Part shown: positions 53,816-62,560 of the stretch, in pieces | Position numbering within the stretch: position 1 is the first letter of the stretch | Layout: each line of letters starts with the position of its first letter | Origin: an uncultured Acidobacteriia bacterium | Lineage (GTDB): Bacteria > Acidobacteriota > Terriglobia > Bryobacterales > Bryobacteraceae | DNA: 64,000 nt | Direction: 5' to 3' | NCBI GenBank assembly: GCA_903925975.1 | Contig: CAIYHG010000149.1 | Span: 1 to 64,000, forward strand | Notes under the pieces: model-generated | What the model was told of the DNA's origin: nothing | Database searches by the model: none | Seen by the model: the letters and a program-made list of their open reading frames with translations, nothing else | Position numbers and translations under genes: made by a program

Positions 53816-55543
53816 ATGTCGAAGTTCCTGATTGGCGTTCTGACCGGCGTAATCCTCGTATTTCTGGTGATTGGCCTGGTCGTCTTCGCGGCGTTTCGTT
53901 ACGGCAACAAGGCTCCCACAATTCCCAACAATTCGGCGCTCGTGGTGCGGCTTCAGGGCGATATTCCCGAGAAGGCGCCCATGGAATTCCCCGCGCTGTT
54001 CGGGGACGACACGGGTAGCGTCACGGTGGCGAATGTGTGGACGGCGCTGCGCAAAGCCGCGGCCGACTCCCGCATCAAAGCTATCGTGCTCGAGCCTGAG
54101 GGCTTGACCGCCGGGTGGGGCAAGCTCGAAGAATTGCGCTCCGATATCGAGCGCTTCCGCAAGAGCGGCAAGCCGGTATTCGCCTACCTGCGGCAGCCCG
54201 GGACCCGCGAATACTACGTGGCGCTGGCGGCGGACCGCATCTATCTGGGTCCGGAAGAGCCGCTAATGCTGAAGGGCCTGCGCGCCGAAACCATGTACTT
54301 CAAGAAGACGCTGGATAAGCTCGGCGTCACCGTGGAGGTGGAACACGCCGGAAAGTACAAGGACTTCGGCGATATGTTCACCCGCGCCGACATGAGCCCG
54401 GAAACCCGCGATGTGCTTACCACCGTGGTGGACGACCTCTACGGCAACCTCGTCAACCGCATTGCAGCCGGCCGCCGCAAGAGCGCCGACGAAGTGCGCG
54501 CCATCATCGATCGCGGCCCGTTCACGGCCACGCAGGCGCGGCAGGCCGGCCTTGTGGATGAACTCCGGTTCGAGGATCAGATGTGGGGCGAACTGGCCAC
54601 GCGGCTCGGCTCGGGGCAGCCGAATAAGGTTTCGCTCGCGGCGTATATCCAAGTTCCGCCGGCGTCGGTCGGATTACAGGGCAAGAGCCGGATCGCGCTG
54701 GTGGTGGGCTCCGGCGATATCGTGAGAGGCAATCCGGGCGACGACGGCTCGGGCGAAACCGGGCTGACGTCATACGGATTCAACAAACTGCTCAACCGCG
54801 TGGCCAACGATGCGGGCATCAAGGGCGTGGTGGTGCGCATCGATTCGCCGGGCGGGGAAGTGACGGCCTCCGACGAGATATGGCGCCAGATGAACCTGTT
54901 GAGTAAGAAGAAGCCCGTGGTGATATCGATGTCGGATACGGCCGCCTCCGGCGGCTATTACATGGCCATGACGGGCGACCCCATCGTGGCCTACCCCGGC
55001 ACGCTGACGGGCTCGATCGGGGTGGTCTTTGGCAAGCCGAATCTGCGCGGCCTCTACGACAAGTTGGGCGTGAGTAAAGAGGCCGTGGAGCGCGGGAAAC
55101 ACTCCGATATCGACTCGGACTACACGCCGCTCACCGCCGAGGAGCGCCAACTGCTGAAAGACGGCATCGACGAAAGCTACCGCGACTTCGTATCCAAGGT
55201 GGCCTCCGCGCGGCACAGGCCCGCGAACGAAATCGAACCCGTGGCGCAGGGCCGGGTCTGGCTCGGCTCGCAGGCGCGGATGCGCGGCCTGGTGGACGAA
55301 CTCGGCGGCCTCGACACCGCATTCGATATGGTCAAGAAGCGCGCCGGCATCCCCGCCGCCGAAGCCGTAACGATTGACGTGCTGCCGGAGCGGACGACGA
55401 TTCTCGACATGATCATGAAGCGCTCGAGCCCCGAGGAAACAATGGCCGCCAAGATGCGCCTACTAATGGGCCGCATGCCCGTTGAAGCCTGGTTGCGCGG
55501 CGGCTACCTGCGGCTGATGCCTTATTGGATCGAAGTGAAGTAG
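53816..55543 (+). CDS. sppA: Signal peptide peptidase SppA, 67K type
   Basis: SppA degrades leftover signal peptides in the membrane. The 575-residue protein has a membrane anchor (LIGVLTGVILVFLVIGLVVF, about 5-24) and two related ClpP-like halves. The catalytic Lys is probably Lys182 in EHAGKYKDFGDMF and the nucleophile is Ser378 in SDTAASGGYYMAMTGD. VVRIDSPGGEVTASDEIWRQ and GRVWLGSQARMRGLVDELGG are typical of the second half. It comes after lnt in the same direction, so proteolysis and lipoprotein genes cluster here with NfeD. Confidence 0.92.
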   Translation: MSKFLIGVLTGVILVFLVIGLVVFAAFRYGNKAPTIPNNSALVVRLQGDIPEKAPMEFPALFGDDTGSVTVANVWTALRKAAADSRIKAIVLEPEGLTAGWGKLEELRSDIERFRKSGKPVFAYLRQPGTREYYVALAADRIYLGPEEPLMLKGLRAETMYFKKTLDKLGVTVEVEHAGKYKDFGDMFTRADMSPETRDVLTTVVDDLYGNLVNRIAAGRRKSADEVRAIIDRGPFTATQARQAGLVDELRFEDQMWGELATRLGSGQPNKVSLAAYIQVPPASVGLQGKSRIALVVGSGDIVRGNPGDDGSGETGLTSYGFNKLLNRVANDAGIKGVVVRIDSPGGEVTASDEIWRQMNLLSKKKPVVISMSDTAASGGYYMAMTGDPIVAYPGTLTGSIGVVFGKPNLRGLYDKLGVSKEAVERGKHSDIDSDYTPLTAEERQLLKDGIDESYRDFVSKVASARHRPANEIEPVAQGRVWLGSQARMRGLVDELGGLDTAFDMVKKRAGIPAAEAVTIDVLPERTTILDMIMKRSSPEETMAAKMRLLMGRMPVEAWLRGGYLRLMPYWIEVK

Positions 55544-55556
55544 CGGGAGCCGCCCT

Positions 55557-55562
55557 TATAAT
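55557..55562 (+). promoter_or_regulatory. -10 box TATAAT of the SDR gene
   Basis: A perfect TATAAT ends 8 bases before ATG 55571. This favours that ATG over the upstream TTG 55562 and implies a leaderless transcript. Confidence 0.6.
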
Positions 55563-55570
55563 TGGACTTC

Positions 55571-56359
55571 ATGAATGAGGTGAGGCCGTTCGCGGGCAAG
55601 ATCGCGATTGTTACCGGGGCCAGCCGGGGCATCGGGCGCGCCATCGCCGTTCGGCTGGCGCGGGATGGGGCGCGCGTGGCGTTATGCGCGCGGGACGCGG
55701 CGGCGCTTGAGGAAGCGCGCGCCGAAATCGAACTCGGCGGGGGCGCGGCGGACGTATTGCCGCTCGACCTTCGCTTGCCGGATGCCCCCGGACGACTGGC
55801 CGCGTTCGCCGTGGAGCGGAACGGGCGCATTGACATGGTGGTGAACAACGCCGGGGCTACACAGCGCGGCGAGTTCGAGGCGCTCACCGACGACGAATGG
55901 ACCGATGGCTTCGCCCTGAAGTTCTTCGGAGCCGTGCGGCTGACTCGCGCCGCGTGGCCTCACTTGAAACTGGCGCGCGGGGCAGTGCTGTTCATTTCTG
56001 GAATCGGCGGGCGGACGCCAGGAGCGCAGTTCGGGATTGGCGGGTCAGTGAACGCCGCGCTTCTGTCTCTGACCAAGTCCTTGGCCGATACCGGCCTGCG
56101 CGACGGTATCCGCGTAAATGCAATTTGCCCCGGGACCATTCGCACCCAGCGCTTTCAGGCGAGGCTGGAGAAACTGGCGGAGGCGAAAAGCATCGGACTG
56201 GCAGCCGCCGAATTGGAGTTTCTGGCGGGCGCGAAGGTGACCCGCATTGGGGAGCCGGAGGATGTAGCAGCGCTGGCGGCCTTTGTACTTGGCCCCGAAG
56301 GAAGCCTGCTGCACGGAGCGATTATCGACCTGGACGCGGGGGCGACTAAGACCGTCTGA
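55571..56359 (+). CDS. Short-chain dehydrogenase/reductase
   Basis: This NAD(P)-dependent oxidoreductase of 262 residues has the classical SDR pattern: IVTGASRGIGRAIAVRLARD near 13-32, NNAGATQRGEFEALTDDEW near 92-110, catalytic-region VLFISGIGGRTPGAQFGIGG, and a PG motif ICPGTIRTQRFQARLEKLAE. The catalytic Tyr of the YxxxK motif seems to be replaced: the sequence there reads FGIGGSVNAALLSLTKSL, with Phe instead of Tyr, and no Lys 4 residues on. A changed or lost activity is possible. The substrate is unknown. Confidence 0.82.
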   Translation: MNEVRPFAGKIAIVTGASRGIGRAIAVRLARDGARVALCARDAAALEEARAEIELGGGAADVLPLDLRLPDAPGRLAAFAVERNGRIDMVVNNAGATQRGEFEALTDDEWTDGFALKFFGAVRLTRAAWPHLKLARGAVLFISGIGGRTPGAQFGIGGSVNAALLSLTKSLADTGLRDGIRVNAICPGTIRTQRFQARLEKLAEAKSIGLAAAELEFLAGAKVTRIGEPEDVAALAAFVLGPEGSLLHGAIIDLDAGATKTV

Positions 56360-56485
56360 CGGCGAGGGCGCCGCTATCAGGCGCGGAAACAGCCTTTCCG
56401 ATGACCGGCGCCCAGCGCCCTATACTTGAGAGAGAGCCTGGTTTCTATCGGCTCGCGCCGCCTACCTGTTGAGGAGTTCATACCC

Positions 56486-57055
56486 GTGTTGATTGATGCG
56501 ATTGACGTGAAACGAAGGACCCGGTTTGAGATTGATAACGCTCCGTACTCCTGCCTCGAAGTGGAAGTGAACACGCCTACCGCGCGGGGCGGGCAGACCC
56601 TGGTGCGCATCAAGATGCGTAACCTGGTCACAAACGCGGTCTTTGAGAGAACCTTCAAGGCGGGCGAGAAGTTCAAAGAGCCGGATCTGCAGACGGTTGC
56701 GGCCTCCTACCTGTATAGCGACGGCGACGGTTCCTACTTCCTGGACCAGGAAAGCTTTGAGACCCTCACACTTGCCGAGGAGGTGATTGGGAACACGCGC
56801 GACTTCCTGGTGGAAGGCGGCATCGTCGATCTGCTCAAGTACAACGGTAATCCCATCGGCTTGGAATTGCCTCCTTTCGTTGAGCTGGCGATTGCCTTCA
56901 CGGAACCGGGCGTGCGTGGCGATTCGTCGAGCGGCAGCGTGACCAAGCCGGCCAAGTTGGAGACCGGTCTCGAAATCCGCGTACCCCTGTTTATTAAGGA
57001 AGGCGAAAAAGTGAGAGTGTCAACGGAGACCCGCGAGTTTGCGGGGCGGGCCTGA
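56486..57055 (+). CDS. Elongation factor P paralogue with EfpL/YeiP-type loop
   Basis: This three-domain translation factor of 189 residues helps ribosomes at proline or other slow motifs. GAGGAG lies 10 bases before GTG 56486, which gives MLIDAIDVKRRTRFEIDNAP, as in the family; the open frame starts earlier but is not supported. The loop that carries the modified Lys34 in E. coli EF-P (PGKGQ) reads TPTARGGQTLVRIKMRNL here, with Arg34. That PTARG loop is what YeiP/EfpL has. The OB domains II and III (ELPPFVELAIAFTEPGVRGD, then KPAKLETGLEIRVPLFIKEG) are normal. No epm or earP modification gene is adjacent. Confidence 0.88.
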   Translation: MLIDAIDVKRRTRFEIDNAPYSCLEVEVNTPTARGGQTLVRIKMRNLVTNAVFERTFKAGEKFKEPDLQTVAASYLYSDGDGSYFLDQESFETLTLAEEVIGNTRDFLVEGGIVDLLKYNGNPIGLELPPFVELAIAFTEPGVRGDSSSGSVTKPAKLETGLEIRVPLFIKEGEKVRVSTETREFAGRA

Positions 57056-57058
57056 CAT

Positions 57059-57100
57059 CGCATCGGGCGAAGTTCATTTGGCCGCAGTGCGCCCGATGCG
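57059..57100. terminator. 11-bp inverted repeat between convergent genes
   Basis: CGCATCGGGCG (57059-57069) and CGCCCGATGCG (57090-57100) pair perfectly around a 20-nt loop, right after the EF-P paralogue's stop and before the end of the SMP-30 gene. Confidence 0.5.
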
Positions 57101-57129
57101 TGGAAGCGACGGGGCGCTGACCTTCGGAC

Positions 57130-58116
57130 CTAGGGCTTCACACCACCCCCTATTGTGCGTACGCGATAGATGCTCGTGCTGGCGGTGATATACAGGGTTT
57201 TGCCGTCGGCGTCACCCCACGCTAGATTGGAGACCCTCTCGGGGACGGGAATTGTTCCCAGGCGCTTTCCCTCGGGTGACAGAATCCAGACGCCGCCCGG
57301 TCCGGAGCCCCAAAGATTGCCCTGCCGGTCTACCTTGATGCCGTCCGGGTGTCCGGCTCCTTCCTCCCCGCCGGCGTCGAAGAGTAGCCTCCCGCGGGTA
57401 ACGGAACCATCGGCCTCGACACTGTAGCGCATCCATTTCGGCGGACGGGAGTTGCTCACGTACAGCGCGGTTTCGTCGGGCGAGAACGCGAGCCCATTGG
57501 GCCTAGGAAGGTCGGAAATCAGTAACTGCAACCGATCCCGCGCCGGGGGATCGCCCGGGCGTTGGTCGCGCGCACCGGGAATTCGATAGACGCCGTTTAC
57601 GTTCTGTTTCTTTTCGGGGTCCGCATCGCTTTGCGTGGGGAGTCCATACGGGGGATCGGTGAAGTAGAGAGAACCATCCGATTTGTAGACCAGATCGTTC
57701 GGACTATTCAGAGGGTTGCCCTCGAACAGGTCCGCGAGGACGGTGATTGGCGCATCGGGGTGAAGCTTTTCGAGCCTCCAGACATTGCGCCGCGCATGTC
57801 CGGCGACGGTCAGGCGGCCCAGCGAATCGAGCGTCATTCCGTTCGAGCCCGGCTCCGGACCGGTGAACGGCGTCCCGCCCTGGTGGCCGCTTGGGTGGAT
57901 GAAGACGCTTGCCTTCTGCCCGGGCGCCCATTGAACGATGTTGTTGGCCGGAATCTCAGCGAACAGCAGCGATTGGGCACGAGTCCAGACGGGACCTTCG
58001 GTCCATTTATCGAAGCCCGTGGCGGCCAGCTCAACACTGGCGCTTGAATCGATTAGTTGATCGAGCGCCGAATCCAGCTTCAGGATATTCCGGGAAGAAT
58101 CGGGCCGGGCCTTCAC
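57130..58116 (-). CDS. SMP-30/gluconolactonase-like protein
   Basis: This six-bladed beta-propeller of 328 residues probably hydrolyses a sugar lactone. Family parts: TGFDKWTEGPVWTRAQSLLF (about 33-52) with the metal-binding Glu, NGMTLDSLGRLTVAGHARR, NSPNDLVYKSDGSLYFTDPP (Asn metal ligand), LPRPNGLAFSPDETALYVSN and GHPDGIKVDRQGNLWGSGPG (Asp ligand). No signal peptide is evident, so it may act in the cytoplasm. It starts at GTG 58116, with a TACACT box 7 bases upstream. Confidence 0.85.
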   Translation of the reverse strand: MKARPDSSRNILKLDSALDQLIDSSASVELAATGFDKWTEGPVWTRAQSLLFAEIPANNIVQWAPGQKASVFIHPSGHQGGTPFTGPEPGSNGMTLDSLGRLTVAGHARRNVWRLEKLHPDAPITVLADLFEGNPLNSPNDLVYKSDGSLYFTDPPYGLPTQSDADPEKKQNVNGVYRIPGARDQRPGDPPARDRLQLLISDLPRPNGLAFSPDETALYVSNSRPPKWMRYSVEADGSVTRGRLLFDAGGEEGAGHPDGIKVDRQGNLWGSGPGGVWILSPEGKRLGTIPVPERVSNLAWGDADGKTLYITASTSIYRVRTIGGGVKP

Positions 58117-58123
58117 GGAGACC

Positions 58124-58129
58124 AGTGTA
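58124..58129 (-). promoter_or_regulatory. -10 box TACACT of the SMP-30 gene
   Basis: On the minus strand TACACT is followed by GGTCTCC and GTG 58116, a spacing of 7. It supports the GTG start and a leaderless messenger. Confidence 0.5.
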
Positions 58130-58203
58130 TACGGAAGAGGCGTCTGGCGGCCTGAAAGCCGGGATGAATCCCGGCTCGGCAGGCCGAGGCCAGCGCGTCC
58201 GGC

Positions 58204-58893
58204 TTACGGTTTGAAGGAGAGTGTGGCTTTCCCGGCGGGGCCGGCGTAAACCAACTGGAGCGAAGAGATGTTCTGGATCTTGCCCCGGTACTGGAAGAAG
58301 AGCGCTCCTGCCTGGGGCAGGGGGCGGTCGCCTTCCGGAAGCGCCACTCGCTGCACGCGCTGGGCCCAGCCGCGCTGCACCGGCACCGGTATCTTGACCT
58401 CAGGTGGCGGCGCGTTGGGGTCGGGCTTCTCTTCCTGGTCGCTGCCGTCGCCGGCGCCGGCGTTCATGCTGGTTTTGGCTTTCTTTGCGGCGGCCACCTT
58501 CTCCGGCGGCTCCCACTCGGGATCTTTCACGTTTGCGCCCACCAGCACGAAAGGCTGGCTGGGAACGGGCTTCTTCCCGTTGATGCCGAGCGAGAAATCA
58601 GCGGAAGATATCGTGGCCCGCGCGCCCGGAGGGCCGTACAGCGCGATTTCAAGCACGATGTACTCATCCGATGTGAGAGGCCCATCCAGGGTGGGAACCG
58701 AATGCCCGCCGAACTCGGCCGCGATGGTCACGGCGCCGGCCTGGCCGGAGGCCTGATAGTCGGACGGGTTCGTTCTGGGCGTCATGCCCTTCGCTTCGGC
58801 CGCCGGGTTCGCGCCCGGGGCGTTTTGCCCTTGCGCGCAGAAACTGGCAGCGGCGGCGAGGGCGCCGATTCTCAACCAACGACAGAGTTGCAT
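58204..58893 (-). CDS. Secreted protein of unknown function
   Basis: This 229-residue protein has a signal peptide (LRIGALAAAASFCAQGQ). The mature part has two beta-rich stretches, about 55-115 (VTIAAEFGGHSVPTLDGPLT, then DEYIVLEIALYGPPGARATI) and 165-229 (VPVQRGWAQRVQRVALPEGD, ending AGKATLSFKP), joined by a linker rich in Lys, Glu, Asp and Pro. I recognise no known domain. It lies 87 bases upstream of the SMP-30 gene on the same strand and may be co-expressed with it. Confidence 0.6.
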   Translation of the reverse strand: MQLCRWLRIGALAAAASFCAQGQNAPGANPAAEAKGMTPRTNPSDYQASGQAGAVTIAAEFGGHSVPTLDGPLTSDEYIVLEIALYGPPGARATISSADFSLGINGKKPVPSQPFVLVGANVKDPEWEPPEKVAAAKKAKTSMNAGAGDGSDQEEKPDPNAPPPEVKIPVPVQRGWAQRVQRVALPEGDRPLPQAGALFFQYRGKIQNISSLQLVYAGPAGKATLSFKP

Positions 58894-59004
58894 TCCAGCT
58901 AAAACGCTATCACAAGGCGGCCCGGTTGGCGAAATCGGCGGACTGCGTTCGGTAGGCGGGTGAAGGATTCCGGCGGATCGAAGAGGGCCGGAGCCTCAAA
59001 CAAG

Positions 59005-59081
59005 TCAGCCTGAACCGCGATTGCTCGAAGCGCTACGCAGTTCAGGCTGATAGAACCGTGCGGACAATATCCCGTTGTCCG
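59005..59081. terminator. Two inverted repeats downstream of the bicupin gene
   Basis: TCAGCCTGAAC/GTTCAGGCTGA (59005-59015/59040-59050, 11 bp, 24-nt loop) and CGGACAA/TTGTCCG (59061-59067/59075-59081, 7 bp, 7-nt loop) lie just beyond the 3' end of the bicupin gene, read on the minus strand. Confidence 0.45.
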
Positions 59082-59089
59082 AGCAGCGG

Positions 59090-60181
59090 CTACTTCAGAG
59101 GCTTGGGATGGATGTCGGCCACCTGTACGGCTGGGAGCGACGCTCCATCGCGGACAATATTGGGGTTGGCTCCCACCCGCGCCCGATTCACGGCGGAAGG
59201 CAGCGGACCGGGGGGTGGCGTGGCGTTGGCCGCGATGCCTCCAGGAGTGCCCACGCCCGTGACCACGCCGGGAGTCTTGGAGCGGTCGCGCGCCATATAC
59301 AGCCACCATTGGCCGGTGGTCTCATTCTGGTTCAAGTTGGAGTGCTCGGTAACTCCGTTCGGCGGGACGCGGTAGCCCGCGCTCTCCGGAATCTTGCGAA
59401 GCTCGCTGCCGATCAGAGACAGATCGGTTCCCGGCGACAGTTTGACCCAGATCTCCTCGAAGCCCGGGGGATGGGTATGCGGCTGGGAGGAAGCCAGCGG
59501 CGACAGCATTACCATCAGGACTCTTTCGCTGTCGAGCATTCCGTCGTTCTTTCCGAAGACGCATTTCGAGAAGTTGTTCCAATGCGCGTTCTCCTCGCAC
59601 CACGGAAGCAGATTGATATCGCGCACGAGGATCTCGCTCTTCGGGGTTCCGGAGGCGGTCCAGGTGAGCATGATCATAGTGAGCGGCTTATCAGAGGTGT
59701 TGGTGAAGCGGTGCGGGGAATTTGGCGGAACCAGGATCGCGACGTTGCCGCGAAGGTCCCACTCCTGCTTGCCGTCATCGAGACGGCCTTCCCCGTCCTT
59801 CACATAGAACAGGAACGAATCGGGCACGTTCACCAGTTGGGTGGCGTTGTGGCCAAGCAGCGTGGCGGTAGACAGATCCTTGCGGTATTCGAGCACGGCC
59901 CCGGCAAGGCCCGGCTCGTAGGGGTTCCCCGCAGTCAGAATCGTCTGAGTGATCAACCCGCCGTGCGAGAAATGCACCGGGGAGTTCACCGGGTATCCGA
60001 TAAACCGGTCAATATCGATTCCATTCTGCTCGTTGTTTCGAGTGTTGACATTTGGCGCCGGGGCTCCAGCGCCACGGCCCGCCTGAGGCGCGGCCGGGGC
60101 CGGCTGCGCCGCTCCGCCGCCTTGCTGAGCGATTGCCGGGCAGACGCACGCCACCACCAATAGACCTAATAGTTTTCTCAT
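59090..60181 (-). CDS. Secreted bicupin-like protein
   Basis: This 363-residue protein has a signal peptide (LLGLLVVACVCPAIAQ), a Gly/Ala/Pro-rich stretch to about residue 45, and two cupin barrels. The first (about 95-160) includes FLFYVKDGEGRLDDGKQEWD and AILVPPNSPHRFTNTSDKPL. The second (about 190-270) includes MVMLSPLASSQPHTHPPGFE and EEIWVKLSPGTDLSLIG, with a metal-binding HxH...E. It could be an extracellular dioxygenase, isomerase or sugar-binding protein; no function can be named. AGGAGAAG directly precedes the ATG, so this gene is classically leadered. Confidence 0.75.
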   Translation of the reverse strand: MRKLLGLLVVACVCPAIAQQGGGAAQPAPAAPQAGRGAGAPAPNVNTRNNEQNGIDIDRFIGYPVNSPVHFSHGGLITQTILTAGNPYEPGLAGAVLEYRKDLSTATLLGHNATQLVNVPDSFLFYVKDGEGRLDDGKQEWDLRGNVAILVPPNSPHRFTNTSDKPLTMIMLTWTASGTPKSEILVRDINLLPWCEENAHWNNFSKCVFGKNDGMLDSERVLMVMLSPLASSQPHTHPPGFEEIWVKLSPGTDLSLIGSELRKIPESAGYRVPPNGVTEHSNLNQNETTGQWWLYMARDRSKTPGVVTGVGTPGGIAANATPPPGPLPSAVNRARVGANPNIVRDGASLPAVQVADIHPKPLK

Positions 60182-60390
60182 CTTCTCCTGGCCATAACTG
60201 GCTCTTTACCTTTCCTGAAAGTCGTTCCTGCAAACATGCTACAGATGTGCTCTGCATGATAGGCTAGCACCACGCTGGCGCCGTGGCGATGCCCAGAGAT
60301 AGACGAGTTGGAAGCCGAGTTAAGAACGGGTTGTCGATCTGGCCGAGCGGTAGAACGAAGGGCGTTTTCGAGGCGCGATAAAGGCGAGCT
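60182..60390. other. Intergenic gap without recognisable gene
   Basis: Between the bicupin gene start and the TPR protein end I see no convincing open frame, repeat or strong hairpin. It presumably holds the bicupin promoter. Confidence 0.4.
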
Positions 60391-62481
60391 TCAGGGCCGC
60401 TCGCGGCCGCTCTGGAGCAGGGACCGGGCGGTTTCGAGATTGGCCCGCGCCTCCTCAAGACCGGGATCGAGGCGGAGGGCCTCAACCAGATGCGGGATGC
60501 CCTCTTCCGGTTGGCCCGTTGCGGCAAGGGCGCTTCCGAGGGCCGCCTGCGCTCTGGCGTCACCGGGCTTAAGCTGGACGGCGCTACGAAACGCGGCGAG
60601 CGCCTCCGGGAACCGCTGCCGGTTCGCCAGCGCCACGCCCAGATTATAGTAAGCCTGGGCGTTGCCCGGTTCGATGCGAATGGCTTCCTGTAACTCCGGG
60701 ATGGCTTCGTCGAAGCGGCCCAGTCCGGCCAGCACGTAGCCTAAGTTGAAATGCCCGCCGGCGTAGCCCGGGCTTAGCCGGATCACTCGCGAAAGGTGCG
60801 CCAGCGCCTCATCGCTTCGCCCTGCCGCCGCCAGAGCACGGCCCAATTGCGATTCCGCGCCGGGGTCTCCAGGCATGAGGCGAACCGCCTCCGTATACTG
60901 GTCTGCCGCCTCACGGAAGCGGCCCAGATCCCACATGGCAGTCGCAAGATTCAGGCGGGCGCCGGCGAGTTGGGGGTTGAGGCGCAGAGCTTCCTGGAAC
61001 TCCGGGACGGCCAAATTCCACTGTTCCCGATCGGCGTAAGAGCTTCCGAGGTTGTTGTGCGCTTCGGCGAAATCCGGCCTGACCCGAATCGCACTTTGAA
61101 ACAGCGCAACGGCCTCGCCCGGACGGCCCGAGTCTTTCAGCGCCAGGCCCAAGCCGTTCGAAGCCACATAGTTCTCATCAGTAACTTCGAGCGCATGCCG
61201 GAACAGGGCGTCTGAGTTACTCCAATAACTCACCTGCGCCCAGGCTGCGCCCGACCAGATTACGCATAACACAACCAGCGCGGCAACTACGGGGCTCTTG
61301 TATTGGGGCCGCTCTCGAGTAAGTTCCTCGGCTCCCCAAACCAGCGCGATGGCCAGCCCCACGAGCGGCAAGTACATGTAGCGGTCGGCTCTTGCCTGCG
61401 AGCCTACCTGGACGAGCCCGATCATCGGGAGCAACGTAACGAAGTACCACAGGAACCCCACGGCGAGGTAGGGCCGTCCGACCGCGTTGCGAAACAGCCA
61501 GATGGATACCGCCAAAATCAGAAGACAGGCCGCAGCGACGTACGGAATATATAGTACCGAAGGGAAGGGATAGAATACCGCCAGATGTACTGGGGCGAAG
61601 AAGGCGGCAACGTATTGGCAGTAGGCGAGCGCGGCGTTTCCGATTCGCGAGGCCAATGGAAATGCGCCCAGGCCGCCCACCGCTCCGCCGCCCCGCTGCG
61701 CGAGGACGGTAATCAGCGAGGCCCCGGCGGACATCAGGAACAAGGGCGCCTTTTCCCACAGGAGGCCGGCAGGCGTGGATGGGAGGCCGTCGGCGCGGGC
61801 GGTGAGACCTTTGATATTCAATCTGCCGAGGGGCCACGCGTCGAGCAAGAGAAGCGCGAGAGGCAGAGTAACCGTGGTGGGCTTGGCCATGAGGCCCAGG
61901 CTGAAACTGAGAAGGACCAGGCCGTAGCGGACGGGCGTGCGTTTCTCAACGTAGGACAAGTAGCGCCAGATTGTCAGAAACCAGAAGCAGGCGCTGAGAA
62001 CGTCTTTTCGCTCCGCAACCCAGGCCACGGATTCCACATGCAGCGGGTGAATCGCGAAGAGGAAGGCCACCGCCGCGCTGCGCCACCGGGCGCCGGTGGC
62101 GCGCCTGAGCACGCCGAACAGCAGCAGGGAACTCAGGGCGTGCAGCAACACATTGACGGCGTGGTGCGGACCTCCGCGGGCGCCGAAGAATTGGCAATCC
62201 AGCATGTGAGAAAGCCAGGTCAACGGGTGCCAGTTCGCGGCATAAGTGGAAGTTGCGGCCCAGGCCAGGCCCGCGGGCGTCAGGCCGGGGAGAACGTGCG
62301 GGTTCTCGGTGACGTAGACCGGGTCGTCGTAGTTGACGAAGCCGTACTGAAAAGTGCGGCCATAGAGGCAAAGAATAGCGGCGAGAATGAACAGGGCCAG
62401 GTAGAGGTCGAGCCGGTCGAAGCGGCCGCGGGGCGGATCGATGGAGGTTGCGACTTTAGGCTGCGATCGTCCTGCGCCCAT
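60391..62481 (-). CDS. TMTC-like membrane protein with C-terminal TPR repeats
   Basis: This 696-residue protein has about ten membrane helices (about 25-435) and then about seven TPR units (about 440-690; for example AYYNLGVALANRQRFPEALA). The membrane part shows FVNYDDPVYVTENPHV with an acidic pair and AIHPLHVESVAWVAERKDVL, the signature of the TMTC/DUF1736 group. In animals TMTC1-4 are O-mannosyltransferases acting on cadherins. A bacterial role in protein O-glycosylation is only inferred. No lipid-sugar synthase is next to it. The ATG has no close -10 box; TATACT lies about 30 bases upstream. Confidence 0.8.
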   Translation of the reverse strand: MGAGRSQPKVATSIDPPRGRFDRLDLYLALFILAAILCLYGRTFQYGFVNYDDPVYVTENPHVLPGLTPAGLAWAATSTYAANWHPLTWLSHMLDCQFFGARGGPHHAVNVLLHALSSLLLFGVLRRATGARWRSAAVAFLFAIHPLHVESVAWVAERKDVLSACFWFLTIWRYLSYVEKRTPVRYGLVLLSFSLGLMAKPTTVTLPLALLLLDAWPLGRLNIKGLTARADGLPSTPAGLLWEKAPLFLMSAGASLITVLAQRGGGAVGGLGAFPLASRIGNAALAYCQYVAAFFAPVHLAVFYPFPSVLYIPYVAAACLLILAVSIWLFRNAVGRPYLAVGFLWYFVTLLPMIGLVQVGSQARADRYMYLPLVGLAIALVWGAEELTRERPQYKSPVVAALVVLCVIWSGAAWAQVSYWSNSDALFRHALEVTDENYVASNGLGLALKDSGRPGEAVALFQSAIRVRPDFAEAHNNLGSSYADREQWNLAVPEFQEALRLNPQLAGARLNLATAMWDLGRFREAADQYTEAVRLMPGDPGAESQLGRALAAAGRSDEALAHLSRVIRLSPGYAGGHFNLGYVLAGLGRFDEAIPELQEAIRIEPGNAQAYYNLGVALANRQRFPEALAAFRSAVQLKPGDARAQAALGSALAATGQPEEGIPHLVEALRLDPGLEEARANLETARSLLQSGRERP

Positions 62482-62560
62482 GCGGGGTTAGCGTACTCCC
62501 AACGGCGCGAGTATAGCATTCGGCAGGGGCTGGCAAACGGTGGAAATGCCGGCGTGAGAG

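Noticed and set aside
58899-59309. Open frame of 136 codons on the minus strand between the secreted unknown and the bicupin
   Set aside because: It overlaps the end of the bicupin gene in another frame and runs through two inverted repeats. The translation shows no domain.
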